NCBI GenBank assembly: GCA_030123605.1
Contig: CP126123.1
Coordinates: 3,080,001 to 3,144,000 of the forward strand
DNA: 64,000 nucleotides
Reading direction: 5' to 3'
DNA from: Nitrospira sp.
GTDB taxonomy: Bacteria > Nitrospirota > Nitrospiria > Nitrospirales > Nitrospiraceae
Shown here: positions 26,094-35,429 of the stretch, piece by piece
Position numbering within the stretch: the stretch's first letter is position 1
Layout: the number at the start of each line of letters is the position of its first letter
The notes under the pieces: generated by a model
Databases searched by the model: none
What the model was told of the DNA's origin: nothing
Seen by the model: the letters and a program-made list of their open reading frames with translations, nothing else
Translations under genes and position numbers: made by a program

Positions 26094-27470
26094 TCACTTT
26101 TTTCGCACCATCAGACGAAGAGGCGTTCCTGAAAAACGATATTCCTTCCTGATTTGGTTTTCGAGATAACGGAGATAGACCGGTGTCATGTCTTCAGGAT
26201 GCCCCACAAACAGGGCAAATGCGGGAGGGCGTGTCGCAACCTGCGTCACAAAGGCCGACTTGCTCGCCTTGGTCGGCTTGCCTTTCCGGACCGGCAAGGG
26301 ATGTTCTTCAAGCAGCGATTGGAAGAACTGATTCAGCGTGCCGGTCGGTACCCGTTTGCAGAATGAGAAATAGACCTGGTCGATCAATGCAAAGAAGCCG
26401 CGGAGAAAATCCTGCTCCAGCGCCGAGATGAACAGGACCGGCGCCCAGGCCAAGAAGGGAAAGCGGCGCTCCAGGTCTTCCTTGTAGGCCTCACGTGCCT
26501 GCACATCATCGTCCTTGAGGTCCCATTTGTTCACGACGAGGATGCAGGCACGCCCTTGCTTGAGGATGAGGCCTGCGATCTTGGTGTCCTGCTCGGTGAC
26601 GCCTTCCACTGCATCGAGGAGGAGGACCGCCACATCCGAACGACCGATGGCGCGCAGCGATCGAGCCACGCTGTAGCCCTCGATGCCACGTTCGACGCGA
26701 CCCCTGCGGCGGATTCCGGCCGTATCGGTCAACACATAGCGCCGGTCCTTGAAGGTGGCCATCGAGTCCACCGGATCGCGGGTCGTGCCGGGCAGGTCGC
26801 TCACGACGACGCGCGTTTCGCCGAGGACCGAGTTGACCAGGGTGGACTTGCCGACATTCGGACGGCCTACGATGGCGATGCGCGGGATGTCGGTCGGTTG
26901 CTCGGACTCGGGAACGTCTGCCATGTGGGTGAACAGGTCATCCAGCAACTCGGCGACACCGATGCCGTGTTCGGCCGACAGGGGGTAGAGCTGTTCCTGT
27001 CCCAGCCGGTAGAAGTCGGCGATCAGCGGATCGGCTTTCGGCGTATCGATCTTGTTGATGACGAAAAAAACGGGTTTGTCGGTTCCGCGCAACGTGTGGA
27101 CGACCTCTTCGTCCGGCGGTGTGAGCCCTGCCCGGCCGTCGAGGACGAGGACCAGAATATCGGCTTCGGCGATGGCGAGTTGGGACTGTTGCCGGATCAA
27201 GGCGAGCATGCCTTCGTGGGCCGTCGGGTCGAGCCCGCCAGTATCGACCAGGCGGAAGTGCCTGTTGCGGTAGGCGGTATCGGCGTAATTCCGGTCCCTG
27301 GTCACACCCGGCACATCGTCCACGATCGCGGCTCTGGTGCCGAGAATCCGGTTGAACAGTGTGGACTTGCCGACATTGGGCCGCCCGATGATGGCCACGA
27401 TCGGCAGTCTGGCGCCATCAGGGGTAAACAGTGGGGTGACAGGCCCCTGTATCGGTTTCGCGCGTGGCAT
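26094..27470 (-). CDS. der: Ribosome biogenesis GTPase Der (EngA)
   Basis: A 458-residue protein with two tandem GTPase domains and a KH-like C-terminal domain, needed for maturation of the 50S subunit. G1 motifs are GRPNVGKSTLFN and GRPNVGKSTLVN. G3 motifs are DTGG and DTAG, and G4 motifs NKID and NKWD; all are intact. The C terminus ends RLMVRKK. The chosen ATG (27470) gives MPRAKPIQGPVTPLF before the first G domain; an ATG 15 codons earlier is less likely. It is transcribed divergently from the HAD gene at 27557. Confidence 0.96.
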   Translation of the reverse strand: MPRAKPIQGPVTPLFTPDGARLPIVAIIGRPNVGKSTLFNRILGTRAAIVDDVPGVTRDRNYADTAYRNRHFRLVDTGGLDPTAHEGMLALIRQQSQLAIAEADILVLVLDGRAGLTPPDEEVVHTLRGTDKPVFFVINKIDTPKADPLIADFYRLGQEQLYPLSAEHGIGVAELLDDLFTHMADVPESEQPTDIPRIAIVGRPNVGKSTLVNSVLGETRVVVSDLPGTTRDPVDSMATFKDRRYVLTDTAGIRRRGRVERGIEGYSVARSLRAIGRSDVAVLLLDAVEGVTEQDTKIAGLILKQGRACILVVNKWDLKDDDVQAREAYKEDLERRFPFLAWAPVLFISALEQDFLRGFFALIDQVYFSFCKRVPTGTLNQFFQSLLEEHPLPVRKGKPTKASKSAFVTQVATRPPAFALFVGHPEDMTPVYLRYLENQIRKEYRFSGTPLRLMVRKK

Positions 27471-27556
27471 GGTGCAACTCGCTTCGGACCGTAGCATAGA
27501 GATTTCACGGAACACAACGCCTCGTCTTGGCCGCCGATCTCCGTTATACTGCCGTC

Positions 27557-28243
27557 ATGAACGAGAGCCATTCTGGAAATGGGTCGCACCGGGTCGATTG
27601 GAGCCGGATCGACGACGTGTTGCTCGATATGGACGGGACGTTGCTCGATCGCCACTTCGACAACTTCTTTTTCGAAGAGGAACTGCCCAGGCGGTATGCG
27701 GTGAAACATGCGCTTTCCGTCGAAGAGGCCCGTGCTCGGCTGATGACCATGTATCGTTCTGTAGAAGGAGAATTGGCCTGGACCGACTTGCACTATTGGA
27801 CGCAACGGGTGGAAATCGATGTGGTGGCGCTGCATCGCGAATTCGACCATATGATCGGCTTTCTTCCCGATGCGGAAGCGTTCCTGTCGGCTTTGCGCCG
27901 GTTGGGCAAGCGGGTGACGATTCTGACGAACGCCCATCGGGCCGGGGTCGAGGTCAAAACGGCGAAGACCGGCCTGGACCGGCAGGTCGATCGTATCGTG
28001 GACGCGTTTGAAGTGGGATGGCTCAAAATGCGGGCGGAGTATTGGCCGAGCTGCCGGCGGTTGGTCGGATTCGACCCGGCGCGCGCGCTTTACATCGACG
28101 ACGACGAGCAATGTCTGGCTGCTGCCGAACAGTTCGGGATCGGCAGAATCTTTCATCGTTCAAAGTCGAGTTCCCAGGCCTCTGCGATCCCTTCCGAGCG
28201 GTTTCCTTCCATTGAGAGTTTCCAGGCGATCCTGCCCGACTAA
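27557..28243 (+). CDS. HAD hydrolase, GMP/IMP nucleotidase (YrfG-like)
   Basis: A 228-residue haloacid dehalogenase-type phosphatase. Motif I is LLDMDGTLLDRHFDNFFFEE, motif II ILTNAH, and motif IV DDDEQ; the stretch after motif I and LPRRYA is characteristic of YrfG-type nucleotidases that hydrolyse GMP and IMP. The ATG at 27557 has no ribosome binding site but follows TATACT (27545-27550) by 6 nt, so the mRNA may be leaderless. An upstream TTG/ATG in frame at 27527 overlaps that box. It stands alone, divergent from der. Confidence 0.85.
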   Translation: MNESHSGNGSHRVDWSRIDDVLLDMDGTLLDRHFDNFFFEEELPRRYAVKHALSVEEARARLMTMYRSVEGELAWTDLHYWTQRVEIDVVALHREFDHMIGFLPDAEAFLSALRRLGKRVTILTNAHRAGVEVKTAKTGLDRQVDRIVDAFEVGWLKMRAEYWPSCRRLVGFDPARALYIDDDEQCLAAAEQFGIGRIFHRSKSSSQASAIPSERFPSIESFQAILPD

Positions 28244-28285
28244 TCGATACCTGTGAAATCACGCCTGCGAACAAGCGGTGCCGGT

Positions 28286-28366
28286 TTAGGTCGCGGGATC
28301 GAGCAGGTCGCGTAGTTTTTTGGCCAACTCAGCGGGTAGGAACGGTTTCTGAATGAAGCCGGCATC
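28286..28366 (-). pseudogene. Remnant of a response-regulator receiver domain
   Basis: On the minus strand the frame reads DAGFIQKPFLPAELAKKLRD, then LLDPAT and a stop. This is the end of a receiver domain: the conserved Lys-Pro-Phe, followed by the last helix. It matches the C terminus of many hybrid histidine kinases or stand-alone regulators. A TGA interrupts the frame just one codon upstream (28367-28369) and no further receiver motif is seen before it, so only about 27 codons survive. It is probably what is left of a deleted signalling gene. Confidence 0.6.
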
Positions 28367-28449
28367 TCATTCACTCCCATGTTGGGTTTACCCATGCATC
28401 TGTTTGGGCTGACGGAGGAGGGTGGGTGTAGAAAAATGCCGGGAGGGAT

Positions 28450-29088
28450 TCAATTGTGCGACCGATCCCTTCGGTTGGGAACAGCGGATCCGCGATACAT
28501 CTCTCCTCCGATCCGCGGCACCCCCGGCAATCTGTATCGATCCAGCTGATCAATGGCCATTTCTGCTTGCGTCACGATGTGGTCGATGCGTCGATTGAGG
28601 TTGCAGCCGCAGGCGAAGATATTCTGCAGTGGATTAAGGCGATCCTGCCATCGGGCGGTCGTCGCGTCGTCGCTCCGTCCATGTTCGAGGAAGAACAGGT
28701 GGCCTTCCGGTTTCAGGACCCGCCGCACGTCCCGTAACGCCGCCACCGGATCGGGAATCGTGCAGAGGGTGAAGGTGCTCACGGCGCAGTCGAATGTGGC
28801 GTCGTCATAGGGCAATCGCTCCGCGCTCACATGCTGGATATGGACCGGGAAGGGCGTCTCTGCCGTTCGACTCGCCACTCGATGCGGCAACAGCCGTGCG
28901 GGATCGACCGTGTGCAGTGCGGTGACCGTTCGAGGATAGTAGGGTAGGTTCAGCCCGGTGCCGAAGCCGATCTCCAGGACGGTCCCCTGCGCCTGGGCGA
29001 GCAATCGTTGCCGCTCGGATCGGAACCGTTCGCCACGCATCACCCAATCCATGAGTTGCGGGAAAATGTAGGTGGCATACCACATCAC
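28450..29088 (-). CDS. Class I SAM-dependent methyltransferase
   Basis: A 212-residue methyltransferase with motif I VLEIGFGTGLNLPYYP, acidic motif HTVDPA, and motif with DCAVSTFTLCTIPD followed by VLKPEGHLFFLEHG, the usual Methyltransf_11 layout. The block CGCNLNRRIDH is like METTL7-type proteins that methylate small thiols or lipids; the substrate is unknown here. It starts MMWYATYIFPQLMDWVM, an amphipathic segment that may touch the membrane. The last 20 residues look poorly conserved. It is transcribed away from leuS. Confidence 0.88.
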   Translation of the reverse strand: MMWYATYIFPQLMDWVMRGERFRSERQRLLAQAQGTVLEIGFGTGLNLPYYPRTVTALHTVDPARLLPHRVASRTAETPFPVHIQHVSAERLPYDDATFDCAVSTFTLCTIPDPVAALRDVRRVLKPEGHLFFLEHGRSDDATTARWQDRLNPLQNIFACGCNLNRRIDHIVTQAEMAIDQLDRYRLPGVPRIGGEMYRGSAVPNRRDRSHN

Positions 29089-29229
29089 GGACCTGTGAAC
29101 CGAGAGGCTGCGCGCGGTGAAACGTCTGCCGATGGACGTCCGAATAGCGTTTGGGTCATTTCATCTGAAGTCGAATCCATGATCAAGAGACAATAGGCTT
29201 CGGTCGAATCGGTTCGTCCTGTCTCGTCC

Positions 29230-29258
29230 TTGTCGCTCCATACGGCGTATGCTAAAGT
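29230..29258 (+). promoter_or_regulatory. Candidate sigma-70 promoter of leuS-lptE-holA
   Basis: TTGTCG (29230-29235), a 17-bp spacer, then TAAAGT (29253-29258). A transcript would start about 45 nt before the leuS ATG. Matches are 4 of 6 in both boxes. Confidence 0.4.
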
Positions 29259-29312
29259 CGTCCGTTCTTCAAATTGAGTGTAACCCATTGCCGAACATCT
29301 GAATACAGGACA

Positions 29313-31748
29313 ATGAGCAAGACCTACGATCACCTGGCAATCGAGGCGAAATGGCAGGCCTATTGGGAGGCACAGCGTCCCTTTCGGGCGACGGACGATC
29401 CCACCAAGCCCAAGTTCTACTGCCTCGACATGTTTCCCTACCCCTCCGGGTCCGGTCTGCATGTCGGGCATTTGGAAGGCTATACGGCCACGGACATCGT
29501 CTCCCGCTATAAACGGATGCGCGGCTTCAATGTGCTGCATCCCATGGGGTGGGATGCTTTCGGGCTGCCGGCCGAACAATATGCCGTCAAAACCGGCGTG
29601 CACCCAGCGATCACGACCGCGCAGAACGTCGCGACCTTCAAGCGCCAGATGAAACGGGCCGGTCTCTCCTACGATTGGGAGCGCGAACTCAGCACGACGG
29701 ATCAGGACTACTACCGCTGGACCCAGTGGATCTTTCTCCAGCTTTTCAAGCGGGGCCTTGCCTATGTGGCCGAAGTGCCGGTCAATTGGTGCCCGGCATT
29801 GGGGACCGTGCTGGCCAACGAAGAAATCGTGGACGGCAAGAGCGAAGTCGGAGGGTTCGACGTCGTTCGCAAGCCGATGAAACAATGGGTGTTGAAGATT
29901 ACCGCCTATGCGGAACGCTTGCTCGACGATCTCACCCTGGTCGAATGGCCGACCAGCACCCTGGAGATGCAAAAGAACTGGATCGGTCGGTCGATCGGGG
30001 CCGAAGTCGACTTTCCCCTGGCCGATGCTCGCGGCAATCTCCGTGTGTTCACGACCCGCCCCGATACGCTCTTCGGCGCGACCTACATGGTCCTGGCGCC
30101 GGAACATCCGCTCGTGGACGTGGTGACGACTCCGTCGCAGCGGCAGCAGGTGGTGGAATATCGTGAGGCGGCAGCCCGCAAGAGCGACCTTCAACGTCAG
30201 GAACTGGAAAAGGAGAAGACCGGCGTGTTCACCGGCGGCTATGCCGTCAATCCCGTGAATCAGGAACGCCTGCCGATCTGGATCGCCGATTACGTGCTCA
30301 TGAGTTACGGCACCGGAGCCATTATGGCGGTGCCGGCCCATGATGAGCGCGACTGGACCTTTGCCATGCAGTACCGGCTGCCGATCAGGGAAGTGATTCA
30401 AGGCGGCGATATCCAGCAGGCGGCCTTCATCGAAACGGAACGCGGCAAAGTGGTGAACTCGACGACGCCGGATGGGTCGTTCTCGATCGACAGCCTCCTG
30501 CCTGCCGAGGCTATCCCCAAGATCACGACCTGGCTCGAAACCAAGGGTCGCGGCAAGAAGACCATCAACTACAAGTTGCGTGATTGGCTCTTTGCCCGGC
30601 AGCGTTACTGGGGAGAGCCCTTTCCGATCCTGTGGGTCGATGGAGAGCCACGGCCCTTGCCGGAAGAGCAGTTGCCGCTCACCCTGCCCGAGACGAAGAA
30701 CTTCAAGCCTTCCGGGACCGGCGAAAGCCCGTTGGCCAACCTCGACGAATGGTTGGAGACCATTGATCCAGCCAGCGGTAAACCGGCGCGGCGGGAAACG
30801 AACACGATGCCGCAGTGGGCCGGGTCTTGCTGGTATTACCTGCGCTTCATCGATCCTAACAATACCGGGCGGTTGGTCGATCCGGCTAAGGAACGCTACT
30901 GGATGCCGGTGGATCTCTATATCGGCGGGAGCGAACATGCGGTGTTACACCTGCTCTATAGCCGGTTCTGGCATAAGGTCCTGTTCGATGCGGGCGTGGT
31001 CAGCACGCCGGAACCGTTCAAGAAGCTGGTGCATCAAGGGATCGTGTTGGGGGAAGACAACCAGAAGATGTCGAAGTCGCGCGGCAACGTCGTGAACCCG
31101 GATGAGATGATCGACCAGTTCGGAGCCGACGCAGTGCGGCTCTATGAGATGTTCATGGGGCCGCTGGAGGCGATGAAGCCCTGGAGCAGCCGCGGCGTCG
31201 AAGGCATCACGCGATTCCTCGATCGGGTCTGGCGCCTGGTGGTCGGCGAAGACGGAATCGTGAGTTCTGCGATCACCGAGGCGGAGCCGAACCTCGAGCA
31301 ACGGCGGCTGCTCCATGTCACCATCAAAAAAATCACCGAGGATGTCGAGGCGTTGCGCTTCAATACGGCGATCTCCCAGATGATGGTGTTCACGAACGAG
31401 ATGACCAGGCTGGAGCAGCGACCGCGGGGACTGTTGGAGCAGTTCGTCCTGCTGCTGTCGCCGTTCGCGCCGCACCTGAGTGAAGAGTTGTGGGAGCGGC
31501 TCGGGCAACGACCGAGTGTCGGGCAACAACCATGGCCGCAGTTCGATCCGGCTCTGGTAATCAGCGACCGGCTGACGATTCCGATCCAGGTCAACGGAAA
31601 GCTCCGCGGAAAGTTGGAGGTCGATGCCGGGACCTCGCGCGACCAACTGGAATCCGTGGCCCGGCAGGAAGTTGCCGAATGGATGCAGGGGAAAGAGCCG
31701 AAGAAGGTCATTTATGTGGAGAAGAAGCTGATCAATTTCGTGGTGTGA
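29313..31748 (+). CDS. leuS: Leucyl-tRNA synthetase
   Basis: An 811-residue class I aminoacyl-tRNA synthetase that charges tRNA-Leu. The HIGH-type motif is HVGH in [16 protein letters not shown], and KMSKS appears as KMSKSRGN near residue 585. The editing domain (CP1) spans the middle, with the threonine-rich stretch [13 protein letters not shown] and [19 protein letters not shown] lies upstream of ATG 29313; an earlier in-frame start lacks it. The gene opens a run with lptE (4 bp gap) and holA, a conserved order in many bacteria. Confidence 0.97.
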   Translation: MSKTYDHLAIEAKWQAYWEAQRPFRATDDPTKPKFYCLDMFPYPSGSGLHVGHLEGYTATDIVSRYKRMRGFNVLHPMGWDAFGLPAEQYAVKTGVHPAITTAQNVATFKRQMKRAGLSYDWERELSTTDQDYYRWTQWIFLQLFKRGLAYVAEVPVNWCPALGTVLANEEIVDGKSEVGGFDVVRKPMKQWVLKITAYAERLLDDLTLVEWPTSTLEMQKNWIGRSIGAEVDFPLADARGNLRVFTTRPDTLFGATYMVLAPEHPLVDVVTTPSQRQQVVEYREAAARKSDLQRQELEKEKTGVFTGGYAVNPVNQERLPIWIADYVLMSYGTGAIMAVPAHDERDWTFAMQYRLPIREVIQGGDIQQAAFIETERGKVVNSTTPDGSFSIDSLLPAEAIPKITTWLETKGRGKKTINYKLRDWLFARQRYWGEPFPILWVDGEPRPLPEEQLPLTLPETKNFKPSGTGESPLANLDEWLETIDPASGKPARRETNTMPQWAGSCWYYLRFIDPNNTGRLVDPAKERYWMPVDLYIGGSEHAVLHLLYSRFWHKVLFDAGVVSTPEPFKKLVHQGIVLGEDNQKMSKSRGNVVNPDEMIDQFGADAVRLYEMFMGPLEAMKPWSSRGVEGITRFLDRVWRLVVGEDGIVSSAITEAEPNLEQRRLLHVTIKKITEDVEALRFNTAISQMMVFTNEMTRLEQRPRGLLEQFVLLLSPFAPHLSEELWERLGQRPSVGQQPWPQFDPALVISDRLTIPIQVNGKLRGKLEVDAGTSRDQLESVARQEVAEWMQGKEPKKVIYVEKKLINFVV

Positions 31749-31752
31749 GGCT

Positions 31753-32388
31753 GTGCGCCAGTACCTGTTACCTTGTGTCCTTTGTTTTGCGACACTGAAT
31801 GTCGCCGCTTGCGGCTATCAGTTTCGCGTGCAGGGGGACGGCCCGACGGTGGGCGGTGCGTCGGAAGCGGCTGCCAAGCGTCCACAGGCACCGCGGCTGG
31901 CGATTCTTCCCATCACCAACACGACCTATGAACCGAATTTCGAGGTCAAGCTGGCCAATTACCTGCGTCGTGAGTTTTCGTCGGGAGCCGGTGCGGAAAT
32001 CGTAGGCCCCTCTGCCGGAGCCGATCTCTATCTGTCCGGGCAGATCATGCAGATTTCATTGCCGACCTTGAGCTTCGATCGGACCACGACGTTCGAAAGC
32101 CGCGTGGAAATGCTCGTGAGTGTGAGAATTGACGATGCGAAAACAAGAAGGCTCGTCTGGTCCCAGGTTTCCAAGGGCACGTCGGAGTTTTTCCTGACGC
32201 AAGACCTGCAGTTCAATCGTGTCCTGCAGAACCGGGCGTTGGAGCAGGCTGGCCGTTTCATCGCGGAGGATTTGGCCTCGCGATTCCTGATGTTTCTGGA
32301 TACCGGCGAATTGGAGAAGGCGCTGAAACGCCCGATCAAGGCGGATGCAGTTCCAGCCGGCGATGTACAACCGGGCGCGGCGCGATAG
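31753..32388 (+). CDS. lptE: LPS-assembly lipoprotein LptE
   Basis: A 211-residue lipoprotein that plugs the LptD barrel and helps insert lipopolysaccharide in the outer membrane. The GTG at 31753 starts a signal peptide ending at the lipobox NVAAC, followed by GYQFRV, the classic LptE beginning. Later blocks RLAILPITNTTYEPNFEVKL, LSGQIMQISLPTLSFD and RLVWSQVSKGTSEFFLTQD fit the family. It lies between leuS and holA as in many Gram-negatives. Confidence 0.9.
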   Translation: MRQYLLPCVLCFATLNVAACGYQFRVQGDGPTVGGASEAAAKRPQAPRLAILPITNTTYEPNFEVKLANYLRREFSSGAGAEIVGPSAGADLYLSGQIMQISLPTLSFDRTTTFESRVEMLVSVRIDDAKTRRLVWSQVSKGTSEFFLTQDLQFNRVLQNRALEQAGRFIAEDLASRFLMFLDTGELEKALKRPIKADAVPAGDVQPGAAR

Positions 32389-32409
32389 TCGTCTCTTGAG
32401 CCTACACGG

Positions 32410-33522
32410 ATGAGCCTGTCGATCACCAGCATGGAGTTGTCACAGTCCCTTGCGCGTGCGGGGATGATGCCGCTCTACGCGGTCGTCGGTGAGGAGGATT
32501 ATCTCCGTGACCGATCCGTTGCCGCCCTTCGAGAGGCCGCGTTGGGGGCAGAGTCGGAGAGTGGGTTCAACTATGATGTTTTTTATGGCGACGATGCCTC
32601 GGTGGAGGATGTCCTGGCCTGCGCGGCGGAGATTCCCGTGTTCGCCGTGAGGCGCGTCGTCGTGTATAAGTCCCTGGAGAAACTCACGGCGCGTGAAGGC
32701 GACAAGCTCGTAGCCTATCTGACGGCTCCGAACGACACGACGACCCTGATCGTCTCGAGCGCCAAGCTGGACGGCCGATTCAAGTGGACGCAGACCCTGA
32801 CGAAACGGGCCGTGACCGTGAACTGCGCGCCGTTGCGCGATGCGCAGCTCGCGGCCTGGATTCGTCAGGAAGCGGCAGCACTGGGGCTGCAAATTCACGA
32901 GGAGGCCGTTCAGCTACTCAAGGATGTGGGAAACGAATCGCTCTACGCAGTGCGGAGAGAGTTTGAAAAGCTCGCCTCGTATGTGCCATCTGGCAAGCAG
33001 GTGCAGCCGGCGGATGTGGAAGCGCTGCGTGGGACCGAGCCCGGTGCCTCGGTGTTCGATCTCATGAACGCCATCGGAGCGCATGATCACGGGCGGGCGT
33101 TACGGATTCTTGCGAGAAACCTGGAGAACGGAGAGGCCCCGTTGCGTATCCTCGGGGCTTTGGTTTGGCAATATCGCCGACTGTGGAAAATGAAGGAGCA
33201 GGTCAGGTCAGGCGGTCGGGAAGGCGACGCGGCCCGCACCTTTCGAATGGATCCCACTCGGGTGCGGGGATTTCTCGAGACCTTCACGGACGCCCACCTG
33301 ACACAGGCCTTTCACTGGTTTATGGAAACCGATTCGAAACTCAAGGGGGGCAGTGGGAGTGCTCCTGTTCGCGTGATGGAAGATGTACTGTTTCGACTCT
33401 GCGGTAGGCCGTCGAAGCAAGAGCCGAGGGCGGAGCCGGAGAGAGCGACCGCACCGGTCCCGCGGTCATCAGGTTCGAGACCGGTGTCGAATGTCAGAAC
33501 GGTTACGCGTGGGAGGCGGTAA
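32410..33522 (+). CDS. holA: DNA polymerase III subunit delta
   Basis: A 370-residue clamp-loader subunit that opens the beta sliding clamp. The N-terminal block LYAVVGEEDYLRDRSVAALR and the pattern FAVRRVVVYKSLEKL match HolA; mid-protein ISLYAVRREFEKLASY-like sequence (NESLYAVRREFEKLASYV) and EPGASVFDLMNAIGAHDHGR are also typical. The C terminus has a low-complexity charged tail. Its last 20 bases overlap the 3' end of the convergent rpsT gene. Confidence 0.92.
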   Translation: MSLSITSMELSQSLARAGMMPLYAVVGEEDYLRDRSVAALREAALGAESESGFNYDVFYGDDASVEDVLACAAEIPVFAVRRVVVYKSLEKLTAREGDKLVAYLTAPNDTTTLIVSSAKLDGRFKWTQTLTKRAVTVNCAPLRDAQLAAWIRQEAAALGLQIHEEAVQLLKDVGNESLYAVRREFEKLASYVPSGKQVQPADVEALRGTEPGASVFDLMNAIGAHDHGRALRILARNLENGEAPLRILGALVWQYRRLWKMKEQVRSGGREGDAARTFRMDPTRVRGFLETFTDAHLTQAFHWFMETDSKLKGGSGSAPVRVMEDVLFRLCGRPSKQEPRAEPERATAPVPRSSGSRPVSNVRTVTRGRR

Positions 33523-33781
33523 GGGCGTTCACGTGCAGGGTGAGTCTGGATACGCGGCGCGACGCCGTATTCGGTTTCAAGACGCCCTTGGTGACCGCTT
33601 TGCTCAGGGCTGCGGTGGCTTCCCGCAAGGTGGCCTTCGCCTCGTCCGGCTTCTTGGCAGCGATGGCATCCTGAACCTTGCGGAGGACGCTTCGAACCGA
33701 ACTGAGTGTGGCACGGTTACGCAAGCGGCGCTTCTCGGATTGACGGGCACGGCGAATCGTGGATTTGTGGACAACAGGCAT
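33503..33781 (-). CDS. rpsT: 30S ribosomal protein S20
   Basis: A 92-residue, lysine/arginine-rich helical protein of the small subunit. The start MPVVHKSTIRRARQSEKRRL and the later KGVLKPNTASRRVSRLTLHV are diagnostic of S20. AGGAG lies 7 nt before the ATG. Its stop codon overlaps holA tail to tail by 20 bp, so neither gene has an intergenic terminator. Confidence 0.95.
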   Translation of the reverse strand: MPVVHKSTIRRARQSEKRRLRNRATLSSVRSVLRKVQDAIAAKKPDEAKATLREATAALSKAVTKGVLKPNTASRRVSRLTLHVNALTASHA

Positions 33782-33896
33782 ACGGATTCTCCTACGTTCA
33801 AAGCTTGAGTTTGTAACATAGGATGAGAAGAGAGGTCAAGGAGACCGAAAGGAGTCGGCAGCGCTTCCGGGGAGACTCGGTGGTCGAGGCCAAAAT

Positions 33897-34616
33897 ATGA
33901 TGGCGCGGATCGATGCGAGAGATCGTCTGATCGTGGCGTTGGATGTCCCCTCTGCGGCGGAGGCTGAAGCGCTGGTCGATCGGATGGGAGAGCAGGTGCG
34001 ATTTGTGAAGGTCGGCTTGGAATTGTACACGGTGGCGGGACCGGACATCGTGCAAGTGATGGTTGACCGAGGGAAGCGTGTTTTTCTGGATCTCAAATTT
34101 TTGGACATTGAAGAAACCGTCCGCCGGGCGACGGCTCGGGTCGCCGCCATGGGCGCGACCTTCCTGACTGTCCATGCGAACAGAAAGGCCTTGATCGCGG
34201 CGGTCCAGGGGCGGGGTCAGTCCGCTCTCAAGTTGTTGGCCGTGACGGTGCTCACCAATTTCGATGGACAGGATTTGCGTGACATGGGGATTCAGCGGAC
34301 CGTTCAGGATTTGGTCACGGCCCGAGCGGCGCTGGCGGCCGAGGTGGGCTGCGACGGGGTGGTGGCCTCCGGGGAAGAGCCGCAGGCCATCCGTGCCAAG
34401 GTCGGGCCGAACCTGACCATCGTCACGCCGGGAGTCAGACCGGCGGGTAAGGGAATAGACGACCATGCTCGGGTCACGACGCCGACGCAAACCATCGCGG
34501 CCGGTGCAGATTACCTCGTGATCGGGCGTCCCATTCGAGACGCGCAAGATCCTTCCGCCGCCGTCGCCGCCATTTTGGCGGAAATGCAAGCCGCGTTCGA
34601 TACCCGCGGGAACTGA
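33897..34616 (+). CDS. pyrF: Orotidine 5'-phosphate decarboxylase
   Basis: A 239-residue TIM-barrel enzyme that makes UMP. Strand 1 RLIVALDVPS, VKVGLELYT and the catalytic stretch DLKFLDIEETV are present; the catalytic Asp-Lys-x-x-Asp pattern is kept, while the common FHDIPNT form is replaced by FLDIEET. The phosphate-binding ending TPGVRPAG and DYLVIGRPI are typical. The two adjacent ATG codons (33897 and 33900) are equivalent. It stands upstream of tRNA-His. Confidence 0.94.
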   Translation: MMARIDARDRLIVALDVPSAAEAEALVDRMGEQVRFVKVGLELYTVAGPDIVQVMVDRGKRVFLDLKFLDIEETVRRATARVAAMGATFLTVHANRKALIAAVQGRGQSALKLLAVTVLTNFDGQDLRDMGIQRTVQDLVTARAALAAEVGCDGVVASGEEPQAIRAKVGPNLTIVTPGVRPAGKGIDDHARVTTPTQTIAAGADYLVIGRPIRDAQDPSAAVAAILAEMQAAFDTRGN

Positions 34617-34729
34617 AGCCATGCCTCGTGAAACGTCTCTCGCGAGATGAAAGACGGCAGACAAGAGGCGACCCGCCGTCCGGCGAACGACGCTTCATGT
34701 AATGACACCTCACAGGAATTCGGTGATGG

Positions 34730-34759
34730 TTGCGAGCATTCTCCGTGGTTTGTTAAGAT
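34730..34759 (+). promoter_or_regulatory. Candidate promoter of tRNA-His
   Basis: TTGCGA (34730-34735), an 18-bp spacer, then TAAGAT (34754-34759). Transcription would start roughly 20 bp before the mature tRNA end. Confidence 0.4.
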
Positions 34760-34784
34760 GCCGCTTCGTTGCGTGCTCCGGTGT

Positions 34785-34862
34785 GGTGGGTGTAGCTCAG
34801 CTGGTTAGAGCGCCGGATTGTGGATCCGGAGGTCGCGGGTTCGAAACCCGTCACTCACCCCA
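34785..34862 (+). tRNA. tRNA-His (anticodon GTG)
   Basis: A full cloverleaf can be drawn. The acceptor stem GTGGGTG (34786-34792) pairs with CACTCAC (34852-34858). The extra G at 34785 pairs with discriminator C (34859), the identity mark of tRNA-His. The anticodon stem CCGGA/TCCGG encloses TTGTGGA with anticodon GTG, and the T arm contains GGGTTCGAAACCC. CCA (34860-34862) is encoded in the DNA. Confidence 0.97.
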
Positions 34863-34899
34863 ACGCTCGTGTGTATGAATAGCTCGAGTGGGGTGAGAT

Positions 34900-35271
34900 A
34901 TGACCGGTGGCGGCAAGGAAACCTCTTCGTTCACACCACATCATTCGTTGCTCCCTCGCACAAGATTTCACTTGCGGTCGTTCCGCCGTTTCCCCGTCCG
35001 TTGTTCCCTGTATTACTCCAGTGATGAATTCCAAGGAACCGGCACAGCCTGGAATCTGTCGCTCAACGGATGGCGGGTGGATGGGACACAGCCGGTCGAG
35101 CCCGGCTTGGTCCTCACTCTCTGTGTCTTTCTTCCTGGCCAGTACCCCACCGTCTTCATCGATCGCGCGATCGTGCGTTGGTCGCGAGGGCAGGAATTCG
35201 GCATCGAAGTCGGTTCGATCAAGACTGATGAGCAGGCTCGGCTTGAACAGTTTGTGACGTCTCTCGTTTGA
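34900..35271 (+). CDS. PilZ-domain protein 1
   Basis: A 123-residue protein whose core FRRFPVRCSLYYSSDEFQGT and NLSLNGWRVDG follow the PilZ pattern: an arginine pair near the start of the domain and [DN]xSxxG about 25 residues later. PilZ domains bind cyclic di-GMP and pass the signal to motility, secretion or polysaccharide systems. The first 25 residues look unstructured, and the start may be internal. It is the first of three PilZ genes in a row, with the next starting 159 bp downstream. Confidence 0.75.
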   Translation: MTGGGKETSSFTPHHSLLPRTRFHLRSFRRFPVRCSLYYSSDEFQGTGTAWNLSLNGWRVDGTQPVEPGLVLTLCVFLPGQYPTVFIDRAIVRWSRGQEFGIEVGSIKTDEQARLEQFVTSLV

Positions 35272-35429
35272 CCCTATCCCTCTCCGGTTGTATTCGTCCC
35301 GTTTCTGTCTGTTCCTGTTCGGCGGCTGCGGTGAGAAACGGAATATCCTTTGCCATCTCTTCCGGCATGAGTAGACTAGACCGTAGTCGAGGCCGGAGTC
35401 CCGCGATACGAAGCTTCCTTGCACGAATC

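Noticed and set aside
29085-30938. 617-codon open frame on the minus strand opposite leuS
   Set aside because: It mirrors the leucyl-tRNA synthetase gene, has no domain pattern and is His/Arg/Gly-rich as expected of antisense frames in GC-rich DNA.
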